Assembly (NCBI RefSeq): GCF_015711605.1
Contig: NZ_JABTEZ010000002.1
Location: 1,674,001 to 1,738,000 of the forward strand
Direction of reading: 5' to 3'
Source: Planomonospora sp. ID67723
GTDB taxonomy: Bacteria; Actinomycetota; Actinomycetes; Streptosporangiales; Streptosporangiaceae
DNA: 64,000 nucleotides
The position numbers and the translations under genes were made by a program. This document shows positions 27,172 to 35,581 of this stretch, one piece after another (the first letter of the stretch is position 1; each line of letters starts with the position of its first letter). The notes beneath the pieces are model-generated. The model saw nothing but the letters and a program-made list of their open reading frames with translations. It was not told where the DNA came from and did no database searches.

Positions 27172-27699
27172 ATGCGCGCGCTCGTGGTCTTCGAATCGAT
27201 GTTCGGCAACACTCAAGCGGTCGCCGAGGCGATCGCCGACGGTCTGGCCACCCGCATGGACGTGGACCTCGTCGAGGTCGGCAGCGCTCCGGCGGCCGTT
27301 CCCGATGACGTGGACCTGCTCGTCGTGGGTGCACCCACCCACGCCTTCGGCATGAGCCGGCCCGGTACCCGGCGCTCGGCCGCCCAGCAGGCCCCCGGCG
27401 GCCTGGTGTCGAAGGGGGAAGGGCTGCGCGAGTGGCTGGCCGCGCTGGGCGGGCACGCCCCGGATGTGGCCGCCGCGGCGTTCGACACCCGGGTCAAGAA
27501 CCCCTGGATTCCCGGCTCGGCCCGGCACGGAGCCGAAAGACGCCTGCGCAGGCAGGGCTTCGCGATCCTGACCGGTTCGCAGAGCTTCTACGTCTCCGGT
27601 ACTCCCGGTCCTCTCCTGGAGGGGGAGACGGAGCGGGCACGCTACTGGGGTACGGCGCTGGCCACGGCCCGGCAGGCCGGCACCCACCGGATCGCGTAG
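27172..27699 (+). CDS. Flavodoxin family protein
   Basis: A 175-residue FMN protein. The phosphate-binding loop is SMFGNTQAVA right after the first strand (MRALVVFE), and the later VVGAPTHAFGMSRPGTR matches the flavodoxin pattern V-G-x-P-T-H. I start it at ATG 27172 with AGGGAG ahead; starts at 27151 or 27163 add a few residues. It probably acts as an electron carrier or quinone-type reductase. The DosR-like box upstream places it in the hypoxia set. Confidence 0.8.
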   Translation: MRALVVFESMFGNTQAVAEAIADGLATRMDVDLVEVGSAPAAVPDDVDLLVVGAPTHAFGMSRPGTRRSAAQQAPGGLVSKGEGLREWLAALGGHAPDVAAAAFDTRVKNPWIPGSARHGAERRLRRQGFAILTGSQSFYVSGTPGPLLEGETERARYWGTALATARQAGTHRIA

Positions 27700-27891
27700 G
27701 AAACCACTCGGCGCCATACCCGAGAGGAACCGGGGAAGCGGACCGGGCACATCGTGCTCTCACCGGGTGAAGGCGGCGCTCGTGCCGCGCCCGAGTCTTG
27801 CGTGGCAGCCGTACATGGTCATAGCGGGTCAAATCGCACTCCGTCGGGAGTGAGATGAGGGTAAGACCGAGAAAGAGTGAAGGAGAAGTCC

Positions 27892-28752
27892 ATGTCCGAT
27901 CCCGTCGTCGTGGGCACTGATGGTTCGGCCGCCGGCTCCGCCGCCGTGGAGTGGGCCGCGGATGACGCGGCGCGCATGCGCGCCCCCTTGCGCATCGTTT
28001 TCGCCCTGGACCGCTCGCCGTACGACATTCCGAAGTTCTCCACTCGCGAGTGGGGTGACGCCCTGACCCGCAACGCGGAGAAAGTCCTGACCGAGGCCGA
28101 AACCCTCGCCCGCGAACGCCGGCCGGAGATCGAGGTGACCACCCAGGCGATCGAGGGGGCGCCCGCTGTGGTCCTGCGGGACCAGGCCGACGGCGCCGCC
28201 GAGATCGTGGTCGGCAGCAGGGGCCTGGGCGGGTTCGCCGGAGCCGTGCTCGGCTCGGTGAGCGTGCACGTGGCCGGGCACGCCCGCGGGCCGGTGGTCG
28301 TCGTCCGCGCCGGCCTCCGGACCGCCCACGGAGAGATCGTCGTCGGCATCGACGACTCCCCGCAGTGCGATCCCGCCCTCGCCTACGCCTTCGAACAGGC
28401 TGTGCTCCGCGGTGCCACGCTGCGGGCGCTCTACGCCTGGCAGGCCCCGGTGCACGCCTACGCTCCGGAGATCGTCTACGACATGGATGAGATCCGTCGG
28501 GCCCAGCACCAGGTCGCAGCCGCCAAGCTCGCCTCGTGGCGGCAGACGTATCCTCAGGTGAAGGTGGTCGAGGACGTCCGGTCCGCGCACCCGGTCGAAG
28601 CGCTGAACGCGGCCTCGGAGAAGGCGGATCTGGTCGTCGTGGGCTCCCACGGCCGGGGAGCCCTGGGGTCGCTGGCGCTCGGCTCGGTCAGCCGCGGTAT
28701 CCTGCACCACGCCCGCGGCGCCGTGGCCGTGGTCCGGTCACCGCGCGCTTGA
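27892..28752 (+). CDS. Tandem universal stress protein (UspA family)
   Basis: A 286-residue protein with two Usp domains. Each has the ATP-binding signature G-x2-G-x9-G-S: GSRGLGGFAGAVLGSVSVHV in domain 1 and GSHGRGALGSLALGSVSRGI in domain 2, and each starts with VVVGTDGS or IVVGIDDS. ATP-binding tandem Usp proteins are typical dormancy-regulon members. ATG 27892 follows AAGGAGA. I see no clear DosR-like box within 100 bases upstream, unlike its neighbours. Confidence 0.9.
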   Translation: MSDPVVVGTDGSAAGSAAVEWAADDAARMRAPLRIVFALDRSPYDIPKFSTREWGDALTRNAEKVLTEAETLARERRPEIEVTTQAIEGAPAVVLRDQADGAAEIVVGSRGLGGFAGAVLGSVSVHVAGHARGPVVVVRAGLRTAHGEIVVGIDDSPQCDPALAYAFEQAVLRGATLRALYAWQAPVHAYAPEIVYDMDEIRRAQHQVAAAKLASWRQTYPQVKVVEDVRSAHPVEALNAASEKADLVVVGSHGRGALGSLALGSVSRGILHHARGAVAVVRSPRA

Positions 28753-28812
28753 CGGCCGTATAGCTGGGAGCCCGGTTTCCTGAGTCCACCGTGCCCGCGA
28801 GGTCGTTCGCGG

Positions 28813-28826
28813 GAGCCGTTGGTCCT
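28813..28826. promoter_or_regulatory. DosR-like box before the first DevS-like kinase
   Basis: GAGCCGTTGGTCCT, about 67 bases before the kinase start, is a weaker match and suggests autoregulation. Confidence 0.4.
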
Positions 28827-28892
28827 TACGGCAGATGACGTTGGAGCCGGGCGGGGTGGGCACCGGTGTGGTTGTGATGCGAAGCTGCCGCT

Positions 28893-30590
28893 ATGACGGA
28901 TGAGGAGTCGCGTTCCCTGGTCCCGGGTATGCGGCTGGATGAGTTGCTGTCGGAGTTGCAGACCCGCCTGAGCGCGGTGCTGGCCACCCGGGATCGGGTG
29001 CACGCGCTGATGGAGGCGGTGGTCTCGGTCGGCAGTGACCTGGATCTGGAGACGGTGCTGCGGCGGATCGTGGAGACCGCCACCACCCTGGTGGAGGCCA
29101 GCTACGGTGCGTTGGGCGTGGTGGGCGAGGACCACACGCTGATGCAGTTCGTGCCGGTGGGGTTGAGTGAGGAGGAGATCGCGGCGATCGAGCACTGGCC
29201 GCACGGGCTGGGCCTGCTCGGCTTGCTGATCAAGGAGCCGCAGACGTTGCGGCTGGCGCGCATCTCCGATCATCCGGAGTCCTACGGGTTTCCGCCCGGT
29301 CATCCGCCGATGGGCTCGTTCCTGGGCGTGCCGGTGCGGGTGCGCGAGGAGATCTTCGGCAACCTGTATCTGACCGAGAAACGCGGTGGCGGGGAGTTCG
29401 ACGAAGAGGACGAGGCGATCGTGGTGGCGCTGGCCACCGCCGCCGGTGTCGCGATCGAGAACGCCCGTCTGTACGAGGAGACGCGGCGCCGGGAGACCTG
29501 GTTGCAGGCCTCATCGGAGGTGACCACCAGCCTGCTGTCGGGAGCCGGGCCGGACGAGGTGCTCACCCTGATCGCCCGCCGGGCGCGGCAGATGACCGAT
29601 GCCGACCTGGCTCAGGTCCTGCTGCCCGATGGGGGCGGGCGGATGTTGCGGGTGGGGATCGCCGAAGGTCTTGGGGCGGATCGGCTTCAGGAGATGGATT
29701 TCCCCATCGAGGGGTCGGCGGCGGGCGCGGTCTTCTCCCGGGGTGAGCCGGCGAGTTATGCCGACCTGCAGGACATTCCCTACCCGGCCTCGCCGCTGCG
29801 GGCGTCGGGGTTCGGTCCCGGTTTGATGGTGCCGTTGGGGGCCGCGCAGGCGGTACGCGGGGTGCTGGTGCTGGCCAAGAAGCCCGGTCGCAGCCCGTTC
29901 AGCCAGGCCGATCTGCGTATGCTGGCGGCGTTCGCCGGGCAGGCCGCGATCGCGTTGGAGCTGGCCGAGGCGCGTAAGGACGCCGAGCGGCTGGGGTTGC
30001 TGGAGGATCGCGACCGCATCGCCAAGGATCTGCACGATGTGGTCATCCAGCGGTTGTTCGCGGTGGCGATGACGTTGATGAGCACGGTGCGGCTGGTGGA
30101 GCGGCCCGAGGCGTCGGGGCGGCTGCAGAATGCGATCAACGAGCTGGATGAGACGATCCGGCAGATCCGCTCCACGATCTTCGCTTTGCAGGCCTCGGGT
30201 CATGATGCCGCGCCCGGTCTGCGGGCGCAGATCGTGGAGCTGGTGGAGGGCGCGCGCGGGCATCTGGGGTTCATGCCGGGTCTGCGGATGGAGGGGCCGC
30301 TGGACAACCAGGTGCCCGAGCCGGTCGTCGAGCAGTTGCTGGCGGTGCTGCGTGAGGCGTTGTCGAACCTGGTGCGTCATGCCAAGGCGACCAGGGCCGA
30401 GGTGGCGGTGGAGGTGGCCGGTGGGCGGTTGACGCTGGTGGTGCGGGATGACGGTGTCGGCCTGCCGGTCGGCGGCCGTCGCAGCGGTCTGCGCAACCTG
30501 CAGGAACGCGCTGTCGGGTTGGGCGGCTCGTTCGAGGTCACGACGGGGGAGGAGGACGGCACCCGGCTGCGCTGGAGCATCCCGCTGTGA
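28893..30590 (+). CDS. DevS/DosS-like GAF sensor histidine kinase
   Basis: A 565-residue cytosolic sensor. GAF-A covers about residues 45-195 and contains GHPPMGSFLGVPVRV. The histidine of the HPPM motif (H137) corresponds to the haem-ligating His149 of mycobacterial DevS, so haem-based oxygen/NO/CO sensing is likely. GAF-B covers about 215-360. The dimerisation/phosphoacceptor helix has H381 in DRIAKDLHDVVIQ (HisKA_3). The ATPase domain has REALSNLVRHA and DDGVGLP. The partner is presumably the DevR-like regulator at 49613. It is a close paralogue of the kinase at 50838, and a DosR-like box lies upstream. Confidence 0.9.
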   Translation: MTDEESRSLVPGMRLDELLSELQTRLSAVLATRDRVHALMEAVVSVGSDLDLETVLRRIVETATTLVEASYGALGVVGEDHTLMQFVPVGLSEEEIAAIEHWPHGLGLLGLLIKEPQTLRLARISDHPESYGFPPGHPPMGSFLGVPVRVREEIFGNLYLTEKRGGGEFDEEDEAIVVALATAAGVAIENARLYEETRRRETWLQASSEVTTSLLSGAGPDEVLTLIARRARQMTDADLAQVLLPDGGGRMLRVGIAEGLGADRLQEMDFPIEGSAAGAVFSRGEPASYADLQDIPYPASPLRASGFGPGLMVPLGAAQAVRGVLVLAKKPGRSPFSQADLRMLAAFAGQAAIALELAEARKDAERLGLLEDRDRIAKDLHDVVIQRLFAVAMTLMSTVRLVERPEASGRLQNAINELDETIRQIRSTIFALQASGHDAAPGLRAQIVELVEGARGHLGFMPGLRMEGPLDNQVPEPVVEQLLAVLREALSNLVRHAKATRAEVAVEVAGGRLTLVVRDDGVGLPVGGRRSGLRNLQERAVGLGGSFEVTTGEEDGTRLRWSIPL

Positions 30591-30749
30591 TCCCTGTGCC
30601 TCATGGCGGGTCAAGGGCCGCACCGGCCCAGGTCTGGGCGACGACGGAGTGAAGGACGAAAGCCCTGTTCCTGACCGACCACGTGCCCTACCGGGGAAAG
30701 CCCCCGGCAGGCATGGTGAAGTCACCATGAACGTGGGGGAAGAGGAATT

Positions 30750-31196
30750 ATGTGCAATTACTGCGGCTGCCGCGAGTTCCCGCTGCTCGGCCGGCTCTCC
30801 GAGGAACACTGGCAGATCGAGGAGACCGCCGGGGCACTGCGCCGGGCCATCAACGAGAGCCGGTACGGCGAGGCCGTACTCCTCCTCGATGAGCTGCTCG
30901 CACAGCTCGTCCCGCACACCGCCACCGAGGAGAACGGGCTGTTCGCCGAGTTGCGCGCCGAGGGGTCGCTGACCGAGGCGGTCGACCGGCTCTGCGCCGA
31001 GCACGACGAGATCCACGGGGTGTTCGGCGCGATCGACCGCACGGCACCGGACTGGCCCGCCGTGCTGGAGGCGATCCGGAAACTGCATCGACACATCGAC
31101 AACGAGGAGCACGGCCTGTTCCCCGCCTCGGTGATCATGCTGCCGATAGCCGCCTGGGACCGCATCACCCCGGAGCAGTCCACGGTCGGAGGATAG
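30750..31196 (+). CDS. Hemerythrin-domain protein
   Basis: A 148-residue four-helix protein that should bind a non-haem diiron site for O2 or NO. Likely ligands are H20 (SEEHWQIEE), H56/E60 (PHTATEEN), H85 (AEHDEIH) and H115/E119-H121 (RHIDNEEHGLFPA). The N-terminus MCNYCGC adds a CxxC-x-C cluster that could bind metal or act as a redox switch. ATG 30750 follows GAAGAGGAATT. A very strong terminator follows. Such proteins sense or detoxify NO, which fits the nitrate/nitrite reductases of the island. Confidence 0.85.
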   Translation: MCNYCGCREFPLLGRLSEEHWQIEETAGALRRAINESRYGEAVLLLDELLAQLVPHTATEENGLFAELRAEGSLTEAVDRLCAEHDEIHGVFGAIDRTAPDWPAVLEAIRKLHRHIDNEEHGLFPASVIMLPIAAWDRITPEQSTVGG

Positions 31197-31207
31197 GAGC
31201 GGGTCGC

Positions 31208-31256
31208 CCCCGGCAGGCGCACGGTCTCCGCCCCATGGACCGTGCGCCTGCCGGGG
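31208..31256 (+). terminator. Strong terminator hairpin after hemerythrin
   Basis: Perfect 19-bp arms (31208-31226 and 31238-31256, CCCCGGCAGGCGCACGGTC) with an 11-base loop, 11 bases after the hemerythrin stop. No T-run follows, as usual in high-GC actinomycetes. Confidence 0.8.
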
Positions 31257-31280
31257 ACGACCTCCCGCTGTGAGCCGCCC

Positions 31281-31317
31281 GGGCCGAACGTCCCGGGAAT
31301 CCAGGGCCGAAGGTCCC
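31281..31317. promoter_or_regulatory. Pair of DosR-like boxes
   Basis: GGGCCGAACGTCCC (31281-31294) and GGGCCGAAGGTCCC (31304-31317), 23 bp apart. They lie directly before the CysE/CysK/DUF2249 mosaic. Confidence 0.6.
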
Positions 31318-31335
31318 GTCCCGGAGTGACCTGCG

Positions 31336-32016
31336 GTGGTGACGGCGGCCCGGGGCCGGGGGTTCCAGGCCGACGGCAAGGGGGGCCACCCGCCACCCGG
31401 TGCTCGGCGACCGGGTCATCGTCGGCGTGGGGGCCTCGATCCTCGGGCGCGTGCACGTCGGCGACGACGCATCGATCGGCGCCCACGCCCTGGTCCTGAA
31501 GGACGTGCCCGCCGGGGCCCGGGTCTCGGCACCGTCACCGGGGTGGGCTGGTTCCTGCGGGAGAAGAAGCCGGATGTGCAGGTGGTGGCGGTCGAGCCCG
31601 CAGAGTCCCCGGTGCTTTCCGGCGGCGCGCCGGGACCGCACGGGATCCAGGGCCTCGGCGCGGGCTTCGTGCCCGAGGTACTGGACACCGGGGTCTACGG
31701 CGAAATGCTCCTGGTCGATGTGGACACCGCCCGGGACACCGCCCGGGACGCCGCCCGGCGGCTGGCCCGCGCCGAGGGAATCCTCACGGGCGTCTCCGGC
31801 GGCGCCGACGCGCGCCGTCTGATCCCGGCCCAGCGCCACGCGCAGATCTTCGCCACGTTCGCGGAGCTGCCCGCGGGCATGGCGTTCGTGCTCGTCAACG
31901 ACCACGATCCCAAGCCGCTGTACTACCAGTTCGCCGCCGAGCGCCCCGGCGAGTTCACCTGGGACTACGTCGATTCCGGCCCTGCGGTGTGGCGGGTGCG
32001 CGTCGGCCGCCCCTGA
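31336..32016 (+). pseudogene. Mosaic of CysE, CysK and DUF2249 fragments
   Basis: Three families are joined. About 31350-31525 is the C-terminal hexapeptide region of serine acetyltransferase: GRGFQADGKGGH, then after a frameshift near 31390 RHPVLGDRVIVGVGASILGR and IGAHALVLKDVPAGARV. About 31528-31810 is the end of cysteine synthase: TVTGVGWFLREKKPDVQVVA, PGPHGIQGLGAGFVPEVLD, AEGILTGVSGGA. About 31811-32016 is a nearly whole DUF2249 domain: RLIPAQRHAQIFATF, then AFVLVNDHDPKPLYYQFAAE to the stop. The CysK and DUF2249 parts share one frame. No part can be a working sulfur-assimilation enzyme; DUF2249 might survive. Confidence 0.7.
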
Positions 32017-32061
32017 TCATGTCGGCTGAAGGCCGCAAAAGGGAGCAGGTCCCTCGTGAAC

Positions 32062-32075
32062 GGGACCTTGGCCCC
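32062..32075. promoter_or_regulatory. DosR-like box upstream of narK
   Basis: GGGACCTTGGCCCC, 290 bases before the narK start and 24 bases before a short leader ORF. A second weaker inverted repeat (GGGAGCAGGTCCC) is at 32041-32053. Confidence 0.55.
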
Positions 32076-32098
32076 TACAGGGGTACAAGGCTTCTGAG

Positions 32099-32161
32099 GT
32101 GGAATTGACGACGAGGAAGAAAACCCTCGACGAAAACCTGCTGCCGACCGGCAGCGCCTGA
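32099..32161 (+). other. Possible 20-codon leader ORF
   Basis: A GTG-initiated frame encoding 20 residues (ending LDENLLPTGSA) lies between the DosR-like box and a stem-loop, about 200 bases before narK. It may be a regulatory leader or the remnant of a deleted gene's N-terminus. Confidence 0.3.
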
Positions 32162-32162
32162 C

Positions 32163-32193
32163 GGGGCGGCGGACCATCCAGATGGTCCGCCCC
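32163..32193 (+). terminator. Stem-loop between the narK leader and narK
   Basis: A perfect 10-bp stem, GGCGGACCAT (32168-32177) with its complement (32182-32191) and loop CCAG, flanked by G- and C-runs. It begins two bases after the leader stop, so it could be an attenuator or the terminator of a lost gene. Confidence 0.5.
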
Positions 32194-32364
32194 AGGAGCG
32201 GGCCGCGGCTGACCGCGCCTTGCCGCCGCGGGCGGGAACCCGATCCGAGCGTTCCAGCCGAGCCGTGCGGCTCGGCTCCCCGCAGGCCTGCTCATCCGCC
32301 GGACGGAGCAAGGCTCGGCACGCTCGGTGTCCGAGCATGGATCGCGATAATAAGGATGGACAAG

Positions 32365-33615
32365 ATGGACACCGATGTGACCACCGGGCAAGCCGGACGC
32401 GGCGTCGACCGCCGCCCGGCGCTGATGCTCGCGCTGGCGACGCTGGGCTTCGCGGTGAACTTCTGGGCGTGGGCGCTGCTCAGCCCGCTGGGGCCGCGTT
32501 TCAAGGAACTGCTGAGCCTGTCGGCCTCCCAGCAGGCGTTGCTGGTCGCGGTCCCGGTGATCGTCGGTTCGCTGGGCCGCATCCCCGTCGGCGCGCTCAC
32601 CGACCGCTTCGGCGGCAGGGCGATGTTCCCGCTGATCTCGGCCGCCACCATCGTCCCGGTCCTGTTCATCGGCGTGGCCGGGCAGGGCTCGCTGACAGCG
32701 CTGCTGGTGGGCGGGTTCTTCCTGGGCATCGCCGGGACGGTGTTCGCCGTCGGCGTGCCCTTCGTCAACGCCTGGTTCCCCCCGCACCGCCGCGGCCTGG
32801 CCGTCGGCATCTTCGGCGCGGGTATGGGCGGCACCGCGATCAGCGCCCTGACCACGGTCAAGCTGGTCAAGACCGGCGGCGCGGCCACGCCCTTCGTGAT
32901 CACCGCGATCGTGCTGGCGGCCTACGCGGTCCTGGCCTGGCTGGTCATGCGCGACGCGCCGGGCCGCACGGTCCCGACCCAGCCGCTCATGGCGCGCCTG
33001 GCGGCCACCGCGAAGCTGTCGATCACCTGGCAGGCATGCATCCTTTACGCGGTGGCGTTCGGCGGGTACGTCGCGTTCTCGGTGTACCTGCCGGCCTACC
33101 TGCAGACCGCCTACGGGCTGGAGCAGGCCGACGCCGCCAACCGGATGGCCGGCTTCGTGCTCCTGGCGGTCCTGATGCGCCCGATCGGCGGCTGGCTGTC
33201 GGACCGGATCGGGCCGCTGCCGGTGCTGACCGCCGTCTTCGCCGTGGTCGCGCTCTGCGCGGCGGTGCAGGCCTTCACCCCGTCCCTGATGCCGGTGGGC
33301 ACGATCGCGTTCCTGACCATGGCCGCGGCGCTGGGCACCGGCAGCGGGGCCACCTTCGCGCTGGTCGCGCAGGTGGCCCCGGCCGACAAGGTGGGGTCGG
33401 TCACCGGCCTGGTCGGCGCCGCCGGCGGTCTGGGCGGGTTCGTGCCCCCGCTGGTGATGGGCCTCATCTATAGCCGGCTCGGGTCCTACGGCCTGGGGCT
33501 GGCCCTGCTGTCAGGGGTGTCGGTCATGACGCTGGTATTGACGGTGACCGCGGTGCGCTCGGCGGCCCGCCGGCGCTCGCCCGCGCCGCAGGCGCGGACG
33601 GTGTCTTCGCGGTGA
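32365..33615 (+). CDS. narK: Nitrate/nitrite transporter, NarK family (MFS)
   Basis: A 416-residue major-facilitator protein with 12 predicted membrane helices. The conserved nitrate-porter features are present: GRIPVGALTDRFGGR after helix 2, glycine-rich GIFGAGMGGTAISALTTV in helix 5, NRMAGFVLLAVLMRPIGGWL and GAAGGLGGFVPPLVMGLIY in helix 11. It should import nitrate and/or export nitrite for the nitrate reductase encoded downstream on the opposite strand. ATG 32365 follows AAGGA by eight bases; ATG 32356 is the alternative. A DosR-like box and a possible leader lie upstream. Confidence 0.9.
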   Translation: MDTDVTTGQAGRGVDRRPALMLALATLGFAVNFWAWALLSPLGPRFKELLSLSASQQALLVAVPVIVGSLGRIPVGALTDRFGGRAMFPLISAATIVPVLFIGVAGQGSLTALLVGGFFLGIAGTVFAVGVPFVNAWFPPHRRGLAVGIFGAGMGGTAISALTTVKLVKTGGAATPFVITAIVLAAYAVLAWLVMRDAPGRTVPTQPLMARLAATAKLSITWQACILYAVAFGGYVAFSVYLPAYLQTAYGLEQADAANRMAGFVLLAVLMRPIGGWLSDRIGPLPVLTAVFAVVALCAAVQAFTPSLMPVGTIAFLTMAAALGTGSGATFALVAQVAPADKVGSVTGLVGAAGGLGGFVPPLVMGLIYSRLGSYGLGLALLSGVSVMTLVLTVTAVRSAARRRSPAPQARTVSSR

Positions 33616-33618
33616 CAC

Positions 33619-33665
33619 CGGCGATGAGCCGGCGGCCGGTCCCACCGGCTGCCGGCTCATCGCCG
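33619..33665 (+). terminator. narK terminator
   Basis: Perfect 15-bp arms (CGGCGATGAGCCGGC at 33619-33633, complement at 33651-33665) with a 17-base loop, four bases after the narK stop. Confidence 0.8.
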
Positions 33666-33729
33666 TGAGATCGGACCACGGCCCTTTTTCCGGAGATCCG
33701 CACCCCGCAGCGAGAGACGACGATTCCCA

Positions 33730-33759
33730 GGACCGCCGGCAGCTCAGTGCCGGCGGTCC
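33730..33759. terminator. Second hairpin downstream of narK
   Basis: Perfect 12-bp arms (GGACCGCCGGCA at 33730-33741, complement at 33748-33759) with a 6-base loop. It may terminate transcription coming from either side. Confidence 0.6.
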
Positions 33760-34226
33760 TCGTCAGTTCATCGACGGCGCGTGAGCCGTCTGCCAGGCGG
33801 TCCGGACCGCGGCGCGCAACCGGCCACGCGGCGGCACATCCACGCCCCGGCTCCGCACCTTTCACCCCGCCGGGCATCCATGTCGCGATGGGATTCTGGA
33901 ACTCGCCGGGCGCCGGTCGGACTCCTGACCAGCCTGCCGACCGTGTCGTGCACGCCGGGTGGGCGAAGCATCGGCCATCGGCATGGCGCCCAAGCCCTCA
34001 GAAGATGCCCCGAGGTGAAGCCCGGGCATCCGCGGGCAGAGCCACAGGGCCGAAGACCTGGCGCGGTCAGCGCAAGGCACGCCGTCCGGCTGAGCAGGCG
34101 CTCCTTACGACGCCGGCGGCGCACAGGCCGCCCTCGCCGATCGGGCAGGCGGTGACGGGCGGGCTGACCGGCGGGATGCTGTTCCGCCTCGCCGCCCCCG
34201 CAGGGGCGGTCGGCTCCGTCGGGAGG
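33760..34226. other. Intergenic stretch without a supported gene
   Basis: About 470 bases between the narK terminators and the 3' end of narI. Frames exist on both strands but none has a ribosome-binding site, consistent codon bias or a recognisable motif. Confidence 0.4.
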
Positions 34227-34958
34227 TCAGCGTGACGGCTCCCAGCCCCGCCGGGGGGCGCGGGCACCGGCCCGCTGCTCGTCGCGGCTGCGGTAGACCA
34301 CGTAGGGCCGGGTGAGGTAGCCGACCGGCGCGGTCAGCATGTGGACCAGCCGGGTGAAGGGCCAGATCGCGAACAGCAGCAGCGCGCTGAGGGCGTGCAG
34401 CTTGAACAGCAGCGGGGCGCCGGCCATCAGCGCCGGATCCGGCTGGAAGTAGAAGATCGACCGGAACCAGGGCGAGATGGTGGTGCGGTAGTCGTAGCCG
34501 CCGCCGATGATGTTCGCCGCGACCGTGGCGGCCAGGCCGAGCACGATGGTGACGCCCAGGACCAGGTACATCAGCTTGTCGTTGCGGGTGGTGGCGGTGA
34601 ACACCGGGCCGACGGTGCGGCGCCGGTAGATCAGGATCGCGATGCCGCCCAGCGTCGCCACCCCCGCGATCGTGCCCAGCACGACCGCGACCAGATGGTA
34701 GAGCTCCTCACTGACCCCCAGCGCCTCGGTCCAGCTCTTGGGGATCACCAGGCCGCCGATGTGACCCAGCGCCACCACCAGGATGCCGAAGTGGAACAGA
34801 GGGCTGCCGATGCGCAGCAGCCCGGATTCGTACATCTGCGACGAGCGGGTGGTCCAGCCGAACTTGTCGTAGCGGTAGCGCCACACGTGCCCCAGCACGA
34901 ACACCGTCAGCGCCACGTAGGGCGCCACCACCCACAGCGCCACATCCAGCGCGTTCAC
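34227..34958 (-). CDS. narI: Respiratory nitrate reductase gamma subunit (cytochrome b)
   Basis: A 243-residue membrane protein with five helices that carries two b-type haems and passes quinol electrons to NarH. Candidate haem histidines are in LGHVWRYRYDKFGW, PLFHFGILVVALGHIGG and FKLHALSALLLFAIWPFTRL followed by VH. The start is GTG 34958: its GTGA overlaps the narJ stop, with GGAGG ahead, so the two are translationally coupled. Last gene of narGHJI. Confidence 0.92.
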   Translation of the reverse strand: MNALDVALWVVAPYVALTVFVLGHVWRYRYDKFGWTTRSSQMYESGLLRIGSPLFHFGILVVALGHIGGLVIPKSWTEALGVSEELYHLVAVVLGTIAGVATLGGIAILIYRRRTVGPVFTATTRNDKLMYLVLGVTIVLGLAATVAANIIGGGYDYRTTISPWFRSIFYFQPDPALMAGAPLLFKLHALSALLLFAIWPFTRLVHMLTAPVGYLTRPYVVYRSRDEQRAGARAPRRGWEPSR

Positions 34959-35581
34959 CGGCTTGCCTCCATCACGGCGTAGGGTTCGAGTCCGACTTCC
35001 TCGGCCGGCGGCCCCTGGGTCGCCAGCCGCAGCGCCGCCTCCTGGTCGCGCAGGCTCGCCGCCGGCAGCGTGGCCAGCACCGCGGCCACGACGTCGGCGT
35101 ACGGCGAGTCCTCCGACCGCAGGGCCGTGCGCAGCAGTTCCAGGCCCGCGCGGTGCTCGATCAGCAGACGCCTGGCCTCCCGTACGGCGCCGCGCGCGAG
35201 AAGCTCGCACACCACCGCCAGGTGGTCGGGCAGCTCCCCGTCGGCGAGCTCGAAACCCGCCGCGGCGAAGGCGTGCTTGAAGCGCAGCAACGCCCCGCCC
35301 CGCTTGCGGGTGTCGCCGTAGGCGTAGTAGGTGAGATACGGGCAGCAGCGCCGTTTGAGGTCGAACGTCGCCACGTAGTGGGCGGCCAGCTCGGTCGGCG
35401 GGGTCGCCTCGACGTGGTCGAGGAAGGCGGCCAGACGGGTGCGGACCTCACCGGCCGGCAGCGCCGCCACCGACCCGGCCAGCACCCGCCGCCCGCCGTA
35501 CAACGTGTCGTCGGGATAGCCGAGCAGCACCGACGCCACCAGGTGGGCGGTGCGCAGCTCGCCGTCGCTGAGTGCGCTCAT
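34955..35581 (-). CDS. narJ: Nitrate reductase molybdenum cofactor assembly chaperone
   Basis: A 208-residue all-helical chaperone needed to insert the molybdenum cofactor into NarG before membrane attachment. The family signature around LAAHYVATFDLKRRCCPYLT and YYAYGDTRKRG is clear. It is not part of the final enzyme. Its ATG overlaps the narH stop (ATGA) and its stop overlaps the narI start, showing tight coupling. Confidence 0.9.
   Translation of the reverse strand: MSALSDGELRTAHLVASVLLGYPDDTLYGGRRVLAGSVAALPAGEVRTRLAAFLDHVEATPPTELAAHYVATFDLKRRCCPYLTYYAYGDTRKRGGALLRFKHAFAAAGFELADGELPDHLAVVCELLARGAVREARRLLIEHRAGLELLRTALRSEDSPYADVVAAVLATLPAASLRDQEAALRLATQGPPAEEVGLEPYAVMEASR

Noticed and set aside
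28753-28892. The tandem Usp gene and the first DevS-like kinase as one operon
   Set aside because: The 140-base gap contains a box-like site, so a separate promoter is more likely.
33672-33685. CGGACCACGGCCCT as a further DosR-like box
   Set aside because: It lies between two terminators downstream of narK with no gene start within 500 bases, so I do not count it.
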